Shown piece after piece: positions 26,658 through 35,915 of a stretch of DNA of 64,000 nt; the first letter of the stretch is position 1, and each line of letters starts with the position of its first letter. The DNA lies in assembly GCA_036506275.1 (NCBI GenBank), contig DASXSB010000031.1:1-64000 (forward strand), in the 5' to 3' direction. Below the pieces are notes generated by a model. It was not told the DNA's origin and did no database searches. It worked only from the letters and a program-made list of their open reading frames with translations. The translations under genes were made by a program, and so were the position numbers. Source of the DNA: DASXSB01 sp036506275 (GTDB lineage: Bacteria; Methylomirabilota; Methylomirabilia; Rokubacteriales; CSP1-6).

Positions 26658-27028
26658 CTGGGATCGACGCCAGCGCTCGCCCCTGACGGCGGACGCGGCT
26701 CGCGCTCGAGCACGGGCTTCCTCCCTGTTCGCCGCAAGGCGCCCGCGGCGTTAGCGGCATTGTGACCGCCCGTCACCCGATGTCAACGGCGGCCGTGTGG
26801 CCACCACACGGCCGCCGACACATGACGTCTTTCGTCGACACCGCCGTCTTCGCGAGCAGACACCTCGCGCACCTGGCTTTGCCGTGAATGGGTTCGCCGC
26901 GGCCGCCGTTCTCTGGTGTTCCAGCAGGTTGCGTGGCACGCGACGCGCGTCAACGGTTTGGCAGGGCGCTTGCGCTAGCGGGAGGCGAAAGCTCGGCGGA
27001 ACGGCCGCGACGCTGAAGGAGAACGACG
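26658..27028. other. Divergent intergenic region with one strong palindrome
   Basis: This 371-bp gap between the divergent DUF445 and repeat-protein genes holds no convincing gene. It includes a perfect 14-bp inverted repeat (described separately) and the AAGGAG site of the downstream gene at 27016-27021. I see no consensus promoter. Confidence 0.5.
26787..26817. repeat. Perfect 14-bp inverted repeat with 3-base loop
   Basis: CGGCGGCCGTGTGG (26787-26800) is followed by CCA and by its exact complement at 26804-26817. It lies between two divergent genes, where a terminator has no obvious client, so it could be an operator, a transcript-end of an unseen RNA, or an attenuating structure. Confidence 0.6.
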
Positions 27029-29092
27029 ATGATGAAGGCGCTACTGTTCCTGGCCAGCCTCCTGTTCTTCCTGGTGCCGTCCACCAACGCGTGGGCGCAG
27101 GACCCCTGTCAGATGCCACCGGGCGGGCGTCGTCCCGCGCACAACTGGCGGCTGATGACCCTGGTCGGCTCGCCGCCTCAGTACGCCTACTGGGATCAAG
27201 ATCGCGACGAGATGGGCGATCGCATTTACGTGAGGATCGCGGATGGCGCCGCTGCTGGCCTTCGAAATGACCAGATGAAGATCGTCCTCATCGCCGTCCC
27301 CTGGGTGACGTGGAAGAAGGAAGTCTCGGCCTGGGGTTGCAGCGGCAAGATCCAGACGATCTCCACCAGTGGATACGATCACGGTCCGCACGAGATGACG
27401 ATCGCCCGAGGCGCTGGCTCGAGTCGCATCGACACCATCGTCCTCAGCAAGGCCACATTCGTTTTCGATTGGATGACGGATATGTATCACTTCGACCCCG
27501 CGTACTTCTGGCGTATCTACGGTGGCAAGATCGTGACGGTAGAGTGGTACGGGGACATTGGAGGAATACCGGAGGACTGCTCGTACGACTACCCGTCGTG
27601 GTGCATTCCCGTCGGCTCCGACCCCGACGCCGGGGTCTTCTTCGACACCGATCGGAAGGCGGAGCCCGCGATCTGGCACCCGGCGACCGGCGAGTGGCTC
27701 GTCGACCCTCCTTCACCGCCTCCCGCCCATCAGTGGGGCGCGGCCGATGACGTGCCCGTGCCCGGCGACTACGACGGTGATGGGCGCCCGGACATCACGG
27801 TGTGGCGGCGATCGACGCGCGAGTGGTTCATCATCGATAGCGCCGCCGGGCTCGCGCGTCCGGCAATCCAGTGGGGCGGCGGTGCCGACGCCGCGGATGT
27901 CGCGGTGCCGGCCGACTACAACCGCGACGGGAAGACCGACATCGCCATCTGGCGGCCGTCCACCGGCGAATGGTGGATCCGTGACTTTGCGCCGGTGGTC
28001 TGGGGCGGCGGCGCCGACATCGGCGACATTCCAGTGCCGGCCGACTACGACGGCGACGGGATCACTGACATCGCGATCTGGCGTCCATCCACGGGCCAGT
28101 GGTGGATCCGCTACACCGCCGGTCTTCCGCCCATGGCGGGCACGCTCGGCAGTGACATCGACGTGCCCGTGCCCGGCGAGTACAGCGGCCTCGGCAAGAC
28201 GGAGATCGCGGTCTGGCGGCCCTCGACTGGAGAATGGTTCATTCCGGGGCGCCCCACCGTGGTCTGGGGTGGCAGCGGTGACGTGCCCGTGCCTGGAGAC
28301 TACGACGGAGACGGTCGCACGGACCTCGCGTACTGGAGGCCCTGGACCGGAGAATGGCACATCCTGAACAGCAGCAGCGGCACCGAGCAAGTGAGGGTCC
28401 TCGGCACCAAAGGCGATCTTCCCGTGCGGTCTGGGCTGGGCAGCAAGATCCTACTGCCGCCTCAAGCGCTCCTGCGTGTCACGCGAAACGGCAGCGGGAC
28501 CGTGAGCACGGCCGACGGAATGAACTGCGGGACGCAGTGCTCGAAGCCGTACGCTCCCGGCACTCGCGTCACGCTGACGGCGACGCCGGCGGCCGGGTCG
28601 CAGTTCTCGGGCTGGACCGGCGGCGGGTGCACCGGCACCGGACCGTGTGAGGTGGCGGTCACGGTGAACACGCCGATCACCGCCAGCTTCTGCGTAGCCC
28701 CGTGTCTGACGTTGAGCTACAACGGCAAGATCAAGGATCGCGTGGGTCAGGGCAATAAGGCTCTCGCTCCCGACTCCCAGCTCGACGGCGTGTTCACCCT
28801 CCGCTCGACGGCCGTTGGCGGCGTTCGGACCGTCACGAGTCTCGAGCTCCGCGCCCCCAACTACGTCTGGGACACCGTCGGTTCTACAGCCTCCTGGGCC
28901 ATCGGCGTCGCGAACACCCTCGACGGGGGGTTGCTGAACAACGCCGACGCCAGCGTCAATTTCACGCTCGCCGCCGGCGCCGCGGTCACCCTCTTCGTCG
29001 CGGACCCGGGCGTCGTCATCCCTCCCGTGACCTTGATCCTGACCGTCCGCTTCTCGGATGGCTCCACGGCCACCGTCAGCGTGCCGATCTAG
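27029..29092 (+). CDS. Secreted VCBS/FG-GAP-like repeat protein with InlB-type repeat
   Basis: A 687-residue exported protein. A signal peptide (ALLFLASLLFFLVPSTNAWAQ) precedes an N-terminal domain of unknown fold (about 25-210). Then come six WRPSTGEWW-like modules (about 215-450), interleaved with calcium-loop-like DYDGDGxxD segments (GDYDGDGRPDI, ADYNRDGKTDI, ADYDGDGITDI, GDYDGDGRTDL; one is degenerate, GEYSGLGKTEI). These resemble FG-GAP/VCBS propeller repeats. A divergent InlB-type repeat follows (GSGTVSTADGMNCGTQC ... FSGWTGGGC, about 480-555), then a beta-rich C-terminal domain. AAGGAG precedes the tandem ATG. Likely a surface or matrix protein; no sorting motif is visible. Confidence 0.85.
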   Translation: MMKALLFLASLLFFLVPSTNAWAQDPCQMPPGGRRPAHNWRLMTLVGSPPQYAYWDQDRDEMGDRIYVRIADGAAAGLRNDQMKIVLIAVPWVTWKKEVSAWGCSGKIQTISTSGYDHGPHEMTIARGAGSSRIDTIVLSKATFVFDWMTDMYHFDPAYFWRIYGGKIVTVEWYGDIGGIPEDCSYDYPSWCIPVGSDPDAGVFFDTDRKAEPAIWHPATGEWLVDPPSPPPAHQWGAADDVPVPGDYDGDGRPDITVWRRSTREWFIIDSAAGLARPAIQWGGGADAADVAVPADYNRDGKTDIAIWRPSTGEWWIRDFAPVVWGGGADIGDIPVPADYDGDGITDIAIWRPSTGQWWIRYTAGLPPMAGTLGSDIDVPVPGEYSGLGKTEIAVWRPSTGEWFIPGRPTVVWGGSGDVPVPGDYDGDGRTDLAYWRPWTGEWHILNSSSGTEQVRVLGTKGDLPVRSGLGSKILLPPQALLRVTRNGSGTVSTADGMNCGTQCSKPYAPGTRVTLTATPAAGSQFSGWTGGGCTGTGPCEVAVTVNTPITASFCVAPCLTLSYNGKIKDRVGQGNKALAPDSQLDGVFTLRSTAVGGVRTVTSLELRAPNYVWDTVGSTASWAIGVANTLDGGLLNNADASVNFTLAAGAAVTLFVADPGVVIPPVTLILTVRFSDGSTATVSVPI

Positions 29093-29100
29093 CGTAGCGT

Positions 29101-29133
29101 CGAGGCGGGGGAGCCCGCTTGGCCCCCGCCTCG
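29101..29133. terminator. Perfect 11-bp hairpin between convergent genes
   Basis: CGAGGCGGGGG (29101-29111) pairs exactly with CCCCCGCCTCG (29123-29133). It begins 8 bp after the repeat-protein stop and lies 28 bp beyond the stop of the opposite esterase gene, so it could serve both. No T-run follows on either strand. Confidence 0.6.
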
Positions 29134-29161
29134 ATGCTCCGTGCGGCGAGAGCGTGCTTCT

Positions 29162-30091
29162 CTACCGCCCGGCACCGTCCTCGAGCAGGAAGCGCAGCAT
29201 GTGCGCGGTGGCGTCGGGCCCCGACGGAAACGTGTGCGTGCCGCGCGGGTCGCCCCCGCTCCACGCGTGCCCCATCCCGGATACGAGCCACGTCTCGTGG
29301 ACGGCGTGGCCAAGCCGGTCGCGGTACACGACGTGCGGGCTGCCGTCGGCGGTGGCCGCCGACGACGTGGCGCCGTTCATCGAGCGGAACATCTGCGCGA
29401 GCGATTCGAGGTTGATCGGGCTGACGACGCTGTCACGCTCGCCGTGCCAGAGGGAGGCGCGCACGGGTTGCCGTCGCGCGCCCATCGCCGTCAGGCAACG
29501 CTGAGCAGCGTCCTTACCGTCCGGTTGACGACCGAGCATGCAGCGTAAGGCGCCGTCGGGCCCGGGCCCGCATCCATAGGGTCCGCCCGCGGAGGTCCCC
29601 ACCCCGCCCACCACGTCGGGCGCCGCGCACGCGAGGTTCACCGCCATGAACGCGCCGGCGGAGAGGCCGAGGACGATGACGCGCCCGCGGGCGACGTTCG
29701 GCTCTTGTCGGACGCGGGCGATGAGCGACAGGAGCTCCGTCACCTCGCCACCGCCGTCACGCTGCTGGTGGGCCGGCTCGAACCAGTTCCAGCAGCGCTC
29801 GATGTTGTTCCGGCGTTCCTGCATCGGGTAGAGCACGATGAGGCCGCGGCGCGCGGCCGCCTCGTTCAGGCGCGTTCCGCGCGCGAAGTCTTCGGCGGTC
29901 TGCTGGCACCCGTGGAGCGCCACCACCAGCGGCATCGGCGCCGACACGTCGGGAACGTAGAGGCGATACGCACGCCCCTCGTGAACACCGCGCCGGAAGA
30001 CGAGGTCCTCGCGCTGGGCGGCCACGGGCGGCGTCAGCGCGAGCACGATCAGGATCAGCGCGGTGAGGCGGAGGGAGATGCGCGCGGACAT
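29162..30091 (-). CDS. Extracellular PHB-depolymerase-family esterase
   Basis: A 309-residue secreted alpha/beta hydrolase of the type I short-chain PHA depolymerase/LpqC group. A signal peptide (LTALILIVLALTPPVAAQ) is followed by RAYRLYVPD, LHGCQQTAEDFARGT (oxyanion region), WNWF, the nucleophile elbow GLSAGAF (Ser about 160), and a late His in SGMGHAWSGG. The family cleaves polyhydroxyalkanoate, feruloyl or acetyl esters; the substrate is not determined here. ATG 30091 lies 5 bp past the preceding gene's stop, so the two are probably co-transcribed. Confidence 0.9.
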   Translation of the reverse strand: MSARISLRLTALILIVLALTPPVAAQREDLVFRRGVHEGRAYRLYVPDVSAPMPLVVALHGCQQTAEDFARGTRLNEAAARRGLIVLYPMQERRNNIERCWNWFEPAHQQRDGGGEVTELLSLIARVRQEPNVARGRVIVLGLSAGAFMAVNLACAAPDVVGGVGTSAGGPYGCGPGPDGALRCMLGRQPDGKDAAQRCLTAMGARRQPVRASLWHGERDSVVSPINLESLAQMFRSMNGATSSAATADGSPHVVYRDRLGHAVHETWLVSGMGHAWSGGDPRGTHTFPSGPDATAHMLRFLLEDGAGR

Positions 30092-30096
30092 CGCCG

Positions 30097-31887
30097 TCAG
30101 CGCGAGCGCCGGCGCGCCGGCCACAGCACGCGCGCGCCCTTGACGTCCCAGACGCCGCGCGGGCTGAGGCGCGCCGCGGGCAGGAAGTCGGCCGCGAGGA
30201 AGAACAGCGTGAACATCGGGTCATGGTACGGATAGCCACGCGCGACGAGGGCAGCGCGGATGCGGTCTTCCCCGCGCGCGACTTCCGGCAGCGTTCCCGT
30301 CGTCATCACACCGCCCACCGGCAGCGCCCACTCCTCCGCGACGTCGTCACCGTCGGCGACGACGATCCCGCCCCGAAGCTCGAGCACGCGGTTGACCGCG
30401 CGCGCCATCGCCTCCGGGCTCCGGCCGAGCACCAGGATGTTGAAGTCGGTGGTGATGGTGGAAGCGACCGCGTCGAGACGGTCGGCGAACCCGGCCACGA
30501 TGGCGGGCGCCACCCAGCGGCCCGCGCGATCCACGAGGGCCGCGTGCAGATCTCCGGCCGCGGGCGCGCGCTCCTCCAGTTTCGTGATCACCGCGCTCAC
30601 GAGACGGATCACGGGATACCGGTCCCGCGCGGGTAGGCGGAAGTCCTCGGGGCGGGCGCGCCAGCGCACGGTGAGGCGCGCCTCCGCCGACGTGAACACG
30701 CGCGTCCATGCCGGCTCCGGAACCTCGGCGAGCAGCCGCCCGCCCTCGGCGGCGAGACGACCGCGCGCCACCACGCGCTCGGGGCGTGGCTCGCTCAGGT
30801 CGGCGAGGACACAGATATCCGCGTAGCGTCCGGGCGCGATGCCGCCGAGGTCGTCGTCGCGGCCGAAGTAGGTGGCGGGGTTGAGCGTGACCATCCGATA
30901 GGCGTCCACGGGGGGGACGCCGCGGTCGAGCGCCACGCGGAGGAGATGATCGACGAAGCCGTGGTCGCGCACGAAGGCGGGCATCGATCCGTCGGCGGTC
31001 AACATGAGGCGCGAGGCAAGCGCGGGCGCTTCCTTGAGGACGTCGAGGAGCCCGTGGAGGTCGGGGCGCAGCGACGACTCGCGCAGCATCACCGCGATGC
31101 CGTGCCGCGCGCGCTCCAGCACCTCGCGGACGGTGATCGGCTCGTGATCGGACGTGAGCCCACCGGCGGCGAGGGCGGCGATCTTCTCCGCGCTCGCGCC
31201 CGCCGTGTGTCCCTCCACGCGCAGGCCGCGCACGCGGGCGAGGTCGATGCGATGCAAGAGGTCCGCGTCGCCGTCGTGGATCTCCGGCCACCGCGTGACT
31301 TCACCGACACCGATCGCCCACGGATGCGCGAGCGCGCGCGCGACGTCGCGGAGCGGAAAGCGCCTGCCCTCGTCGGCGCTGCGGCTCTGCGCGTGGACGC
31401 GGATCATCCAGAAGAACTTCAGCGGGCTCTGCGCGAGCGTGTTCGCGACCATCTCGAAGCCGCGGCGGCCGCCGAGCTCCCAGAGCTGGAGCGTGTCGGC
31501 GAAGACCGTGGTCGTCCCCAGCGGCAGGACGTGGCGTGCGAACGCCGACGGCGTCACCAGGTGGGCGGGATGGACGTGGGGATCGATGTATCCGGGCGTC
31601 AGGATGCGTCCCGCCGCTTCCAGCACCTGCGTGCGCGGTCCGAGGGCGTCCTCGCGCGCGCCCACGTACGCGATGCGCTCGCCGTGAACGGCCACGTGGG
31701 CGGGATAAATCTCGCCCGTGTAGACGTTGAGGATCATGCCGCCGCGGATGAAGAGGTCGGCCGGCCGCTCCCCCCGCGCGACCGCGGTGAGACGCCTGCG
31801 TTCCGCACCAGCCGCGACCGCGGTGAGACGCCTGCGTTCGGCGCTCGTCGCGAAAGCGGTGGGCCGTTTCCGTACGGCGCGGGTCAT
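30097..31887 (-). CDS. Adenine deaminase-like amidohydrolase (YerA type)
   Basis: The 596-residue metal-dependent hydrolase has the layout of adenine deaminases: an N-terminal beta-sandwich (ADLFIRGGMILNVYTGEIY), a TIM barrel and the C-terminal adenine-deaminase domain (STITTDFNILVLGRSPEAM, LPVGGVMTT). Its metal motif is YIDPHVHPAHLVTPSAFA rather than the HIESS of AdeC. HVHP is what I associate with the YerA subgroup, whose substrate is less certain. The first 40 residues include a duplicated AERRRLTAV unit. ATG 31887 has a CATAAT box six bases upstream and no Shine-Dalgarno, suggesting a leaderless mRNA. Confidence 0.85.
   Translation of the reverse strand: MTRAVRKRPTAFATSAERRRLTAVAAGAERRRLTAVARGERPADLFIRGGMILNVYTGEIYPAHVAVHGERIAYVGAREDALGPRTQVLEAAGRILTPGYIDPHVHPAHLVTPSAFARHVLPLGTTTVFADTLQLWELGGRRGFEMVANTLAQSPLKFFWMIRVHAQSRSADEGRRFPLRDVARALAHPWAIGVGEVTRWPEIHDGDADLLHRIDLARVRGLRVEGHTAGASAEKIAALAAGGLTSDHEPITVREVLERARHGIAVMLRESSLRPDLHGLLDVLKEAPALASRLMLTADGSMPAFVRDHGFVDHLLRVALDRGVPPVDAYRMVTLNPATYFGRDDDLGGIAPGRYADICVLADLSEPRPERVVARGRLAAEGGRLLAEVPEPAWTRVFTSAEARLTVRWRARPEDFRLPARDRYPVIRLVSAVITKLEERAPAAGDLHAALVDRAGRWVAPAIVAGFADRLDAVASTITTDFNILVLGRSPEAMARAVNRVLELRGGIVVADGDDVAEEWALPVGGVMTTGTLPEVARGEDRIRAALVARGYPYHDPMFTLFFLAADFLPAARLSPRGVWDVKGARVLWPARRRSR
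31777..31839. repeat. Tandem 36-bp direct duplication within the amidohydrolase N-terminus
   Basis: A 27-bp stretch starting CGCGACCGCGGTGAGACG at 31777 recurs exactly at 31813, a 36-bp period. It encodes two AERRRLTAV units and keeps the frame. It probably arose by slippage or unequal exchange; it lies upstream of the conserved domain. Confidence 0.75.
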
Positions 31888-31893
31888 GTCGCG

Positions 31894-31964
31894 ATTATGC
31901 CCGAACGCCGACGCGCGGCCGCCGGCGGCGGTCGCGGTCAGCGCTGGACGGGCGTCTGTACAAT
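31894..31964. promoter_or_regulatory. Divergent -10 boxes for amidohydrolase and arfB
   Basis: CATAAT on the minus strand (31894-31899) ends 6 nt before ATG 31887. TACAAT on the plus strand (31959-31964) ends 6 nt before ATG 31971. Neither start has a ribosome-binding site or a clear -35, so both mRNAs may be leaderless. Confidence 0.45.
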
Positions 31965-31970
31965 GGGCGC

Positions 31971-32396
31971 ATGACGGAGCCCATCGAGATCGCTCGGGGC
32001 GTGCGGGTCCCGGCGGCGGCCCTCAACGTGCGCGCCGTCCGCGCATCCGGTCCGGGCGGGCAGAACGTGAACAAGGTCGCGACCAAGGTCGACCTGCGCG
32101 TCGACCTCGACGCGATCGAAGGCCTGCCCGACGACGCGCGCGCCCGGCTCCTCCACCTCGCCCGCCACCGGCTCGACGCCGACGGCCGACTGCTCGTCAC
32201 GAGCCAGGTCACGCGCAATCAGGCTCGGAACATCGACGATGCGCGGGAAAAGGCTCGGCAGCTCATCGCCGCCGCTCTCGTGCGGCCACGGCGCCGGAAG
32301 GCGTCGCGACCGTCGGCGGCGGCGCGGGAGCGCCGGCTCACCGACAAGAAGGAACGGTCCGCCGTCAAGCGTCTGCGCACCCGCCTCGAGGACTGA
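31971..32396 (+). CDS. arfB: Alternative ribosome-rescue peptidyl-tRNA hydrolase ArfB
   Basis: ArfB releases stalled ribosomes lacking a stop codon. The 141-residue protein has the class-I release-factor GGQ loop in RASGPGGQNVNKVATKVDLR (GGQ at about residues 29-31) and the basic C-terminal tail (RRRKASRPSAAARERRLTDKKERSAVKRLR) that enters the mRNA channel. Its length is typical. It stands alone, divergent from the amidohydrolase gene, with a probable leaderless promoter. Confidence 0.94.
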   Translation: MTEPIEIARGVRVPAAALNVRAVRASGPGGQNVNKVATKVDLRVDLDAIEGLPDDARARLLHLARHRLDADGRLLVTSQVTRNQARNIDDAREKARQLIAAALVRPRRRKASRPSAAARERRLTDKKERSAVKRLRTRLED

Positions 32397-32402
32397 GCGA
32401 CC

Positions 32403-32430
32403 GGCGCCCGAAGCGCACGCGCGGGGCGCC
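32403..32430. terminator. Inverted repeat between convergent arfB and oxidoreductase genes
   Basis: GGCGCCC (32403-32409) pairs with GGGCGCC (32424-32430) across a 14-base loop, 7 bp past the arfB stop. No T-run follows. Confidence 0.35.
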
Positions 32431-32447
32431 CATCGATCGCGGGGCGC

Positions 32448-35400
32448 TCAGAAGCCGAGGGCGCGCACCTGGGCGCGGAAGCGCTCGACGTTGCGCAGCT
32501 TGATGTCCTCGTAGCCGCGGATGACGTCGGGAAGGTTCGCGAGCTTGACCGCGCGGTCGTAGCTCTCCGGCGTCAGGTTCGCGAGCGCCTTCTCCATCAG
32601 CGTCCGGTACTCGCCCACCAGCTCCCGCTCGACACGCCGCACCCGCGCATAGCCGAACGGATCGAGCGCGGTGCCCCGCAGGCGCTTGAGGCTCACGAGA
32701 GCCCGAAACACCGAATCGAACCACTTGCCGAGCTCGATCTTGCCCTTCACGCCGAGGGCGCGCAGGAAGGGCGGGTGCAGGTTGTAGTGCACGGTGACGC
32801 CGCCTGGGAATTCCTCGGCGAGGCCGGCGGCGACGTCGGTGCGCAGATGCAGGCGCGCGACCTCGTACTCGTCCTTGTACGCCATCAGCTTGAAGAGATG
32901 TCGCGCCACGGCTTCCGCGAGCCGCGTTTCCCCCGGCATCACCACGCGCTCGGCCTTGGCCACGCGCTTCACGAATTCCGCGTACGCGCGCGCGTACGCC
33001 GCGTCCTGGTAATCGACCAGCTCGGGCACGCGGATTCCCAGCAGCCGCCGGAGCTCGCCGGCCGCGCCCACGCTCTCGACGATTGCGAGCGTCTCCGCGG
33101 TGGCCACCGGAATGACCTCGGCCGCGCCCAGTCGCTCCTTCCTCACGCCACGGACCCATCCGGGATCGACGACGGCGAGGCGACCGGCGCGGAACGCCTG
33201 CGTGTTCATCGCCACTGCCACCCCGTTGAGGGCGATGGTCTCCTCGATGGCGGCGGCGCTCACGGGAATGGCGCCCGCCTGGTAGGCGGCGCCGAGCACG
33301 ATCATGTTCGCCGCCATGTGGTCGTCGAACAGCCGCTCCGCGAGCCCGAGCGCGTCGACGTAGACGTTCTCGTCCTTGCGGGTGAAGCGATCGATGGACT
33401 GGAGAAGCGAGCTCGATTCCGGGAAGTGGACCTCGGTGGACGTCACCATGGCGCCCGTGGGCACCTGACTCGTGGACACGACCGCGATGGTCTTGTCCGG
33501 ACGCGCGTGGTCCAGGTTGATCGGCGACGTCGCGACGAGGACGTCGAAGCCCAGGTAGCAGTCCGCCTCGCCCGCCGAGATCTTGTTGGAGATCTCCTGC
33601 GGCGTCTCCGAGATCTTGAGATGGGAGACGACGGGTCCGCCCTTCTGGCTGAGCCCGGTCTGATCGAGCCCGCGCACGTGCTTGCCGTCGAGGAGAGCGG
33701 CGGTGCCGAGGATCTGGTTCACGGTGACGACGCCGGTGCCGCCGATCCCCATCATGTAGATGCTGGCCGTGCGCGGGACTTTGAGGACGGGCTCGGGCAG
33801 CGCGTGCTCGACAGTGAAGGTCTTCCGCTCGCGCTTGCGCGGCTCGCCGATGGGCACGACCGTCAGGAACGACGGGCAGTCGCCGCGCAGGCACGAGTAG
33901 TCCTTGTTGCACGACGACTGGTGGATCTGCGTCTTCCGTCCGAACTCCGTATCGACCGGGTGCACGGACAGGCAGTTGCTCTGCACGCCGCAGTCGCCGC
34001 AGCCCTCGCACACCGCTTCGTTGATGAACACGCGCAGGGCGGGATCGGGGAGCTTGCCCCGCTTGCGCAGTCGCCGCTTCTCCGCCGCGCAACGCTGGTC
34101 GTAGACGAGCGCGGTCACACCGGGGGTATCGCGGAGCACGCGCTGCGCCTCGTCGAGGCGGTCGCGGTGCCACACTTCCGTGCCCTTCGCCCAGCGCGCG
34201 GCGGGACCGTACTTGCCGGGCTCGTCGGTGAGCACGAGGATGCGCTTGACGCCTTCCGCTTCGAGCTGCCGCGTGACGTCGGGAACCGGCATCGCGCCCG
34301 CGGCGTCCTGCCCGCCCGTCATCGCCACCGCCGAGTTGTAGAGCAGCTTGTAGGTGATGTTGGTCCCGGCAGCCACCGCCTGTCTGATCGCGAGCGAGCC
34401 CGAGTGGAAGAACGTGCCGTCACCCAGGTTCTGGAACATGTGGGGCATGCTCGTGAACGGCGCCATCCCCACCCACTGCGCGCCTTCTCCGCCCATGTGG
34501 GTGACCCCGAACGTCTGGCGCTCCGGCATGGTGAGCACCATGCCGTGGCACCCGATCCCGGCGGCGGCGATGGAGCCTTCCGGCACCACGGTGGAGCGGT
34601 TGTGCGGGCACCCCGAGCAGAAGAACGGCTGGCGCGCGAGCGTCAACGGCGCCGGCCGCTCGCGCAGCGCTTCGAGGAGCGCCACGCGGGCGGTGATCGA
34701 GCCGAGCTGCACGCGCGGCTCGAGCCGCGCCGCCACGATCTGGGCGATCTTGTCGGGGTCGAGCTCGCCGTTGGCGGGCACGAGCGGCCGGCCCTCGGTG
34801 TCCCACTTGCCGACGACGCGGGGATGCTCGGCGTCGTTGTAGAGGATGTCTCGGATGAACAGCTCGACGAAGGCGCGCTTCTCCTCGACGACCAGGATCT
34901 CCTGGAGGCCGTGGGCGAACTCGCGCACGATGCCGGGCTCCATCGGAAACAGCATCCCGATCTTGAGCAGGCGGACGCCGTAGCGCCGGAGGGCGTCGTC
35001 GTCGAGACCGAGCTCGAGGAGCGCCTGGCGCAAATCGTAGTAGGTCTTCCCCGCCGCCGCGATGCCGAGCCACGCGCCCGGAGTGGGGACCGTGATGCGG
35101 TTGATGGGGTGGGCGACCGCGAACGCCTTGGCGGCCTGGAGACGCCCGTAGTGGATCTCGCGCTCCAGCTCGAGGCCGAACGGCGGCAGCAGCGTCGGGT
35201 TCTGCGTGGGGCGCCAGGGCCGCCCCTCGTACGTGAATCCGGGATCCGCGATGATCACGCGGTTCGGGGCCACGGTGGCGGTGCCGATCTCGTCGGCGAC
35301 GTTGGTGACGATCTTGAAGCCGACCCACAGCCCCGAGTAACGCGACAGCTCGAACCCGAGGCGGCCGAGGTCGAGGATCTCCTGCACGTTGCCGGGAAAC

Positions 35401-35915
35401 AGCACGGGGAAGAGCGCGTCGTAGAACGCCACCTCGGAATGCGTGGGCAGCGTGGACGACTTCGACAGCGGGTCGTCGCCGCCGAGAGCGAGGACGCCGC
35501 CGTGACGGCCGGTGCCGGCGTAGTTCGCGTGCTTGAAGATGTCGCCGGTGCGGTCGACGCCGGGGCCCTTGCCGTACCACATGCCGAGCACGCCGTCGTA
35601 CTTCGGGTGCGGGAAGAGATTGGCGAGCTGGCTACCGTAGACGGCGGTGGCCCCGAGGTCCTCGTTCACCCCGGAGATAAAAACGACGTTGTGCTCGCGC
35701 AGCAATTCGGGATTGCGCTCGAGCGTCAGGTCGAACCCGCCCAGCGGGGAGCCGCGGTAGCCGGAGATCAGCGTGGCGGTGTTGAGCCCGCGACGACGAT
35801 CGGCACGATGCTGGTCCAAAGGCAGGCGCACGAGAGCCTGGATTCCGGAAAGGAAGATGACGCCTTCTTCCTGACGGTACTTGGCGTCGAGCGCGAAATC
35901 GTGCGTGCGTGCCAT
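32448..35915 (-). CDS. Indolepyruvate:ferredoxin oxidoreductase family protein (fused)
   Basis: This 1155-residue enzyme fuses the subunits of a 2-oxoacid:ferredoxin oxidoreductase. The N-terminal part (about 1-400) holds the pyrimidine-type domain. The thiamine-diphosphate region contains FFCSGCPHNRSTVVPEG and GIGCHGM (about 430-460). Iron-sulfur cysteines occur in VCEGCGDCGVQSNC and CNKDYSCLRGDCPSF (about 630-680). The gamma-type domain starts MGIGGTGVVTVNQILG (about 722), and a family-specific C-terminal domain follows. Known relatives oxidise aryl or branched 2-oxoacids to acyl-CoA. GAGGGGG precedes ATG 35915. Confidence 0.93.
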   Translation of the reverse strand: MARTHDFALDAKYRQEEGVIFLSGIQALVRLPLDQHRADRRRGLNTATLISGYRGSPLGGFDLTLERNPELLREHNVVFISGVNEDLGATAVYGSQLANLFPHPKYDGVLGMWYGKGPGVDRTGDIFKHANYAGTGRHGGVLALGGDDPLSKSSTLPTHSEVAFYDALFPVLFPGNVQEILDLGRLGFELSRYSGLWVGFKIVTNVADEIGTATVAPNRVIIADPGFTYEGRPWRPTQNPTLLPPFGLELEREIHYGRLQAAKAFAVAHPINRITVPTPGAWLGIAAAGKTYYDLRQALLELGLDDDALRRYGVRLLKIGMLFPMEPGIVREFAHGLQEILVVEEKRAFVELFIRDILYNDAEHPRVVGKWDTEGRPLVPANGELDPDKIAQIVAARLEPRVQLGSITARVALLEALRERPAPLTLARQPFFCSGCPHNRSTVVPEGSIAAAGIGCHGMVLTMPERQTFGVTHMGGEGAQWVGMAPFTSMPHMFQNLGDGTFFHSGSLAIRQAVAAGTNITYKLLYNSAVAMTGGQDAAGAMPVPDVTRQLEAEGVKRILVLTDEPGKYGPAARWAKGTEVWHRDRLDEAQRVLRDTPGVTALVYDQRCAAEKRRLRKRGKLPDPALRVFINEAVCEGCGDCGVQSNCLSVHPVDTEFGRKTQIHQSSCNKDYSCLRGDCPSFLTVVPIGEPRKRERKTFTVEHALPEPVLKVPRTASIYMMGIGGTGVVTVNQILGTAALLDGKHVRGLDQTGLSQKGGPVVSHLKISETPQEISNKISAGEADCYLGFDVLVATSPINLDHARPDKTIAVVSTSQVPTGAMVTSTEVHFPESSSLLQSIDRFTRKDENVYVDALGLAERLFDDHMAANMIVLGAAYQAGAIPVSAAAIEETIALNGVAVAMNTQAFRAGRLAVVDPGWVRGVRKERLGAAEVIPVATAETLAIVESVGAAGELRRLLGIRVPELVDYQDAAYARAYAEFVKRVAKAERVVMPGETRLAEAVARHLFKLMAYKDEYEVARLHLRTDVAAGLAEEFPGGVTVHYNLHPPFLRALGVKGKIELGKWFDSVFRALVSLKRLRGTALDPFGYARVRRVERELVGEYRTLMEKALANLTPESYDRAVKLANLPDVIRGYEDIKLRNVERFRAQVRALGF

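Noticed and set aside
31777..31839. Direct repeats considered as a CRISPR remnant
   Set aside because: Only two copies, inside a coding frame, with no spacer-like diversity and no cas genes.
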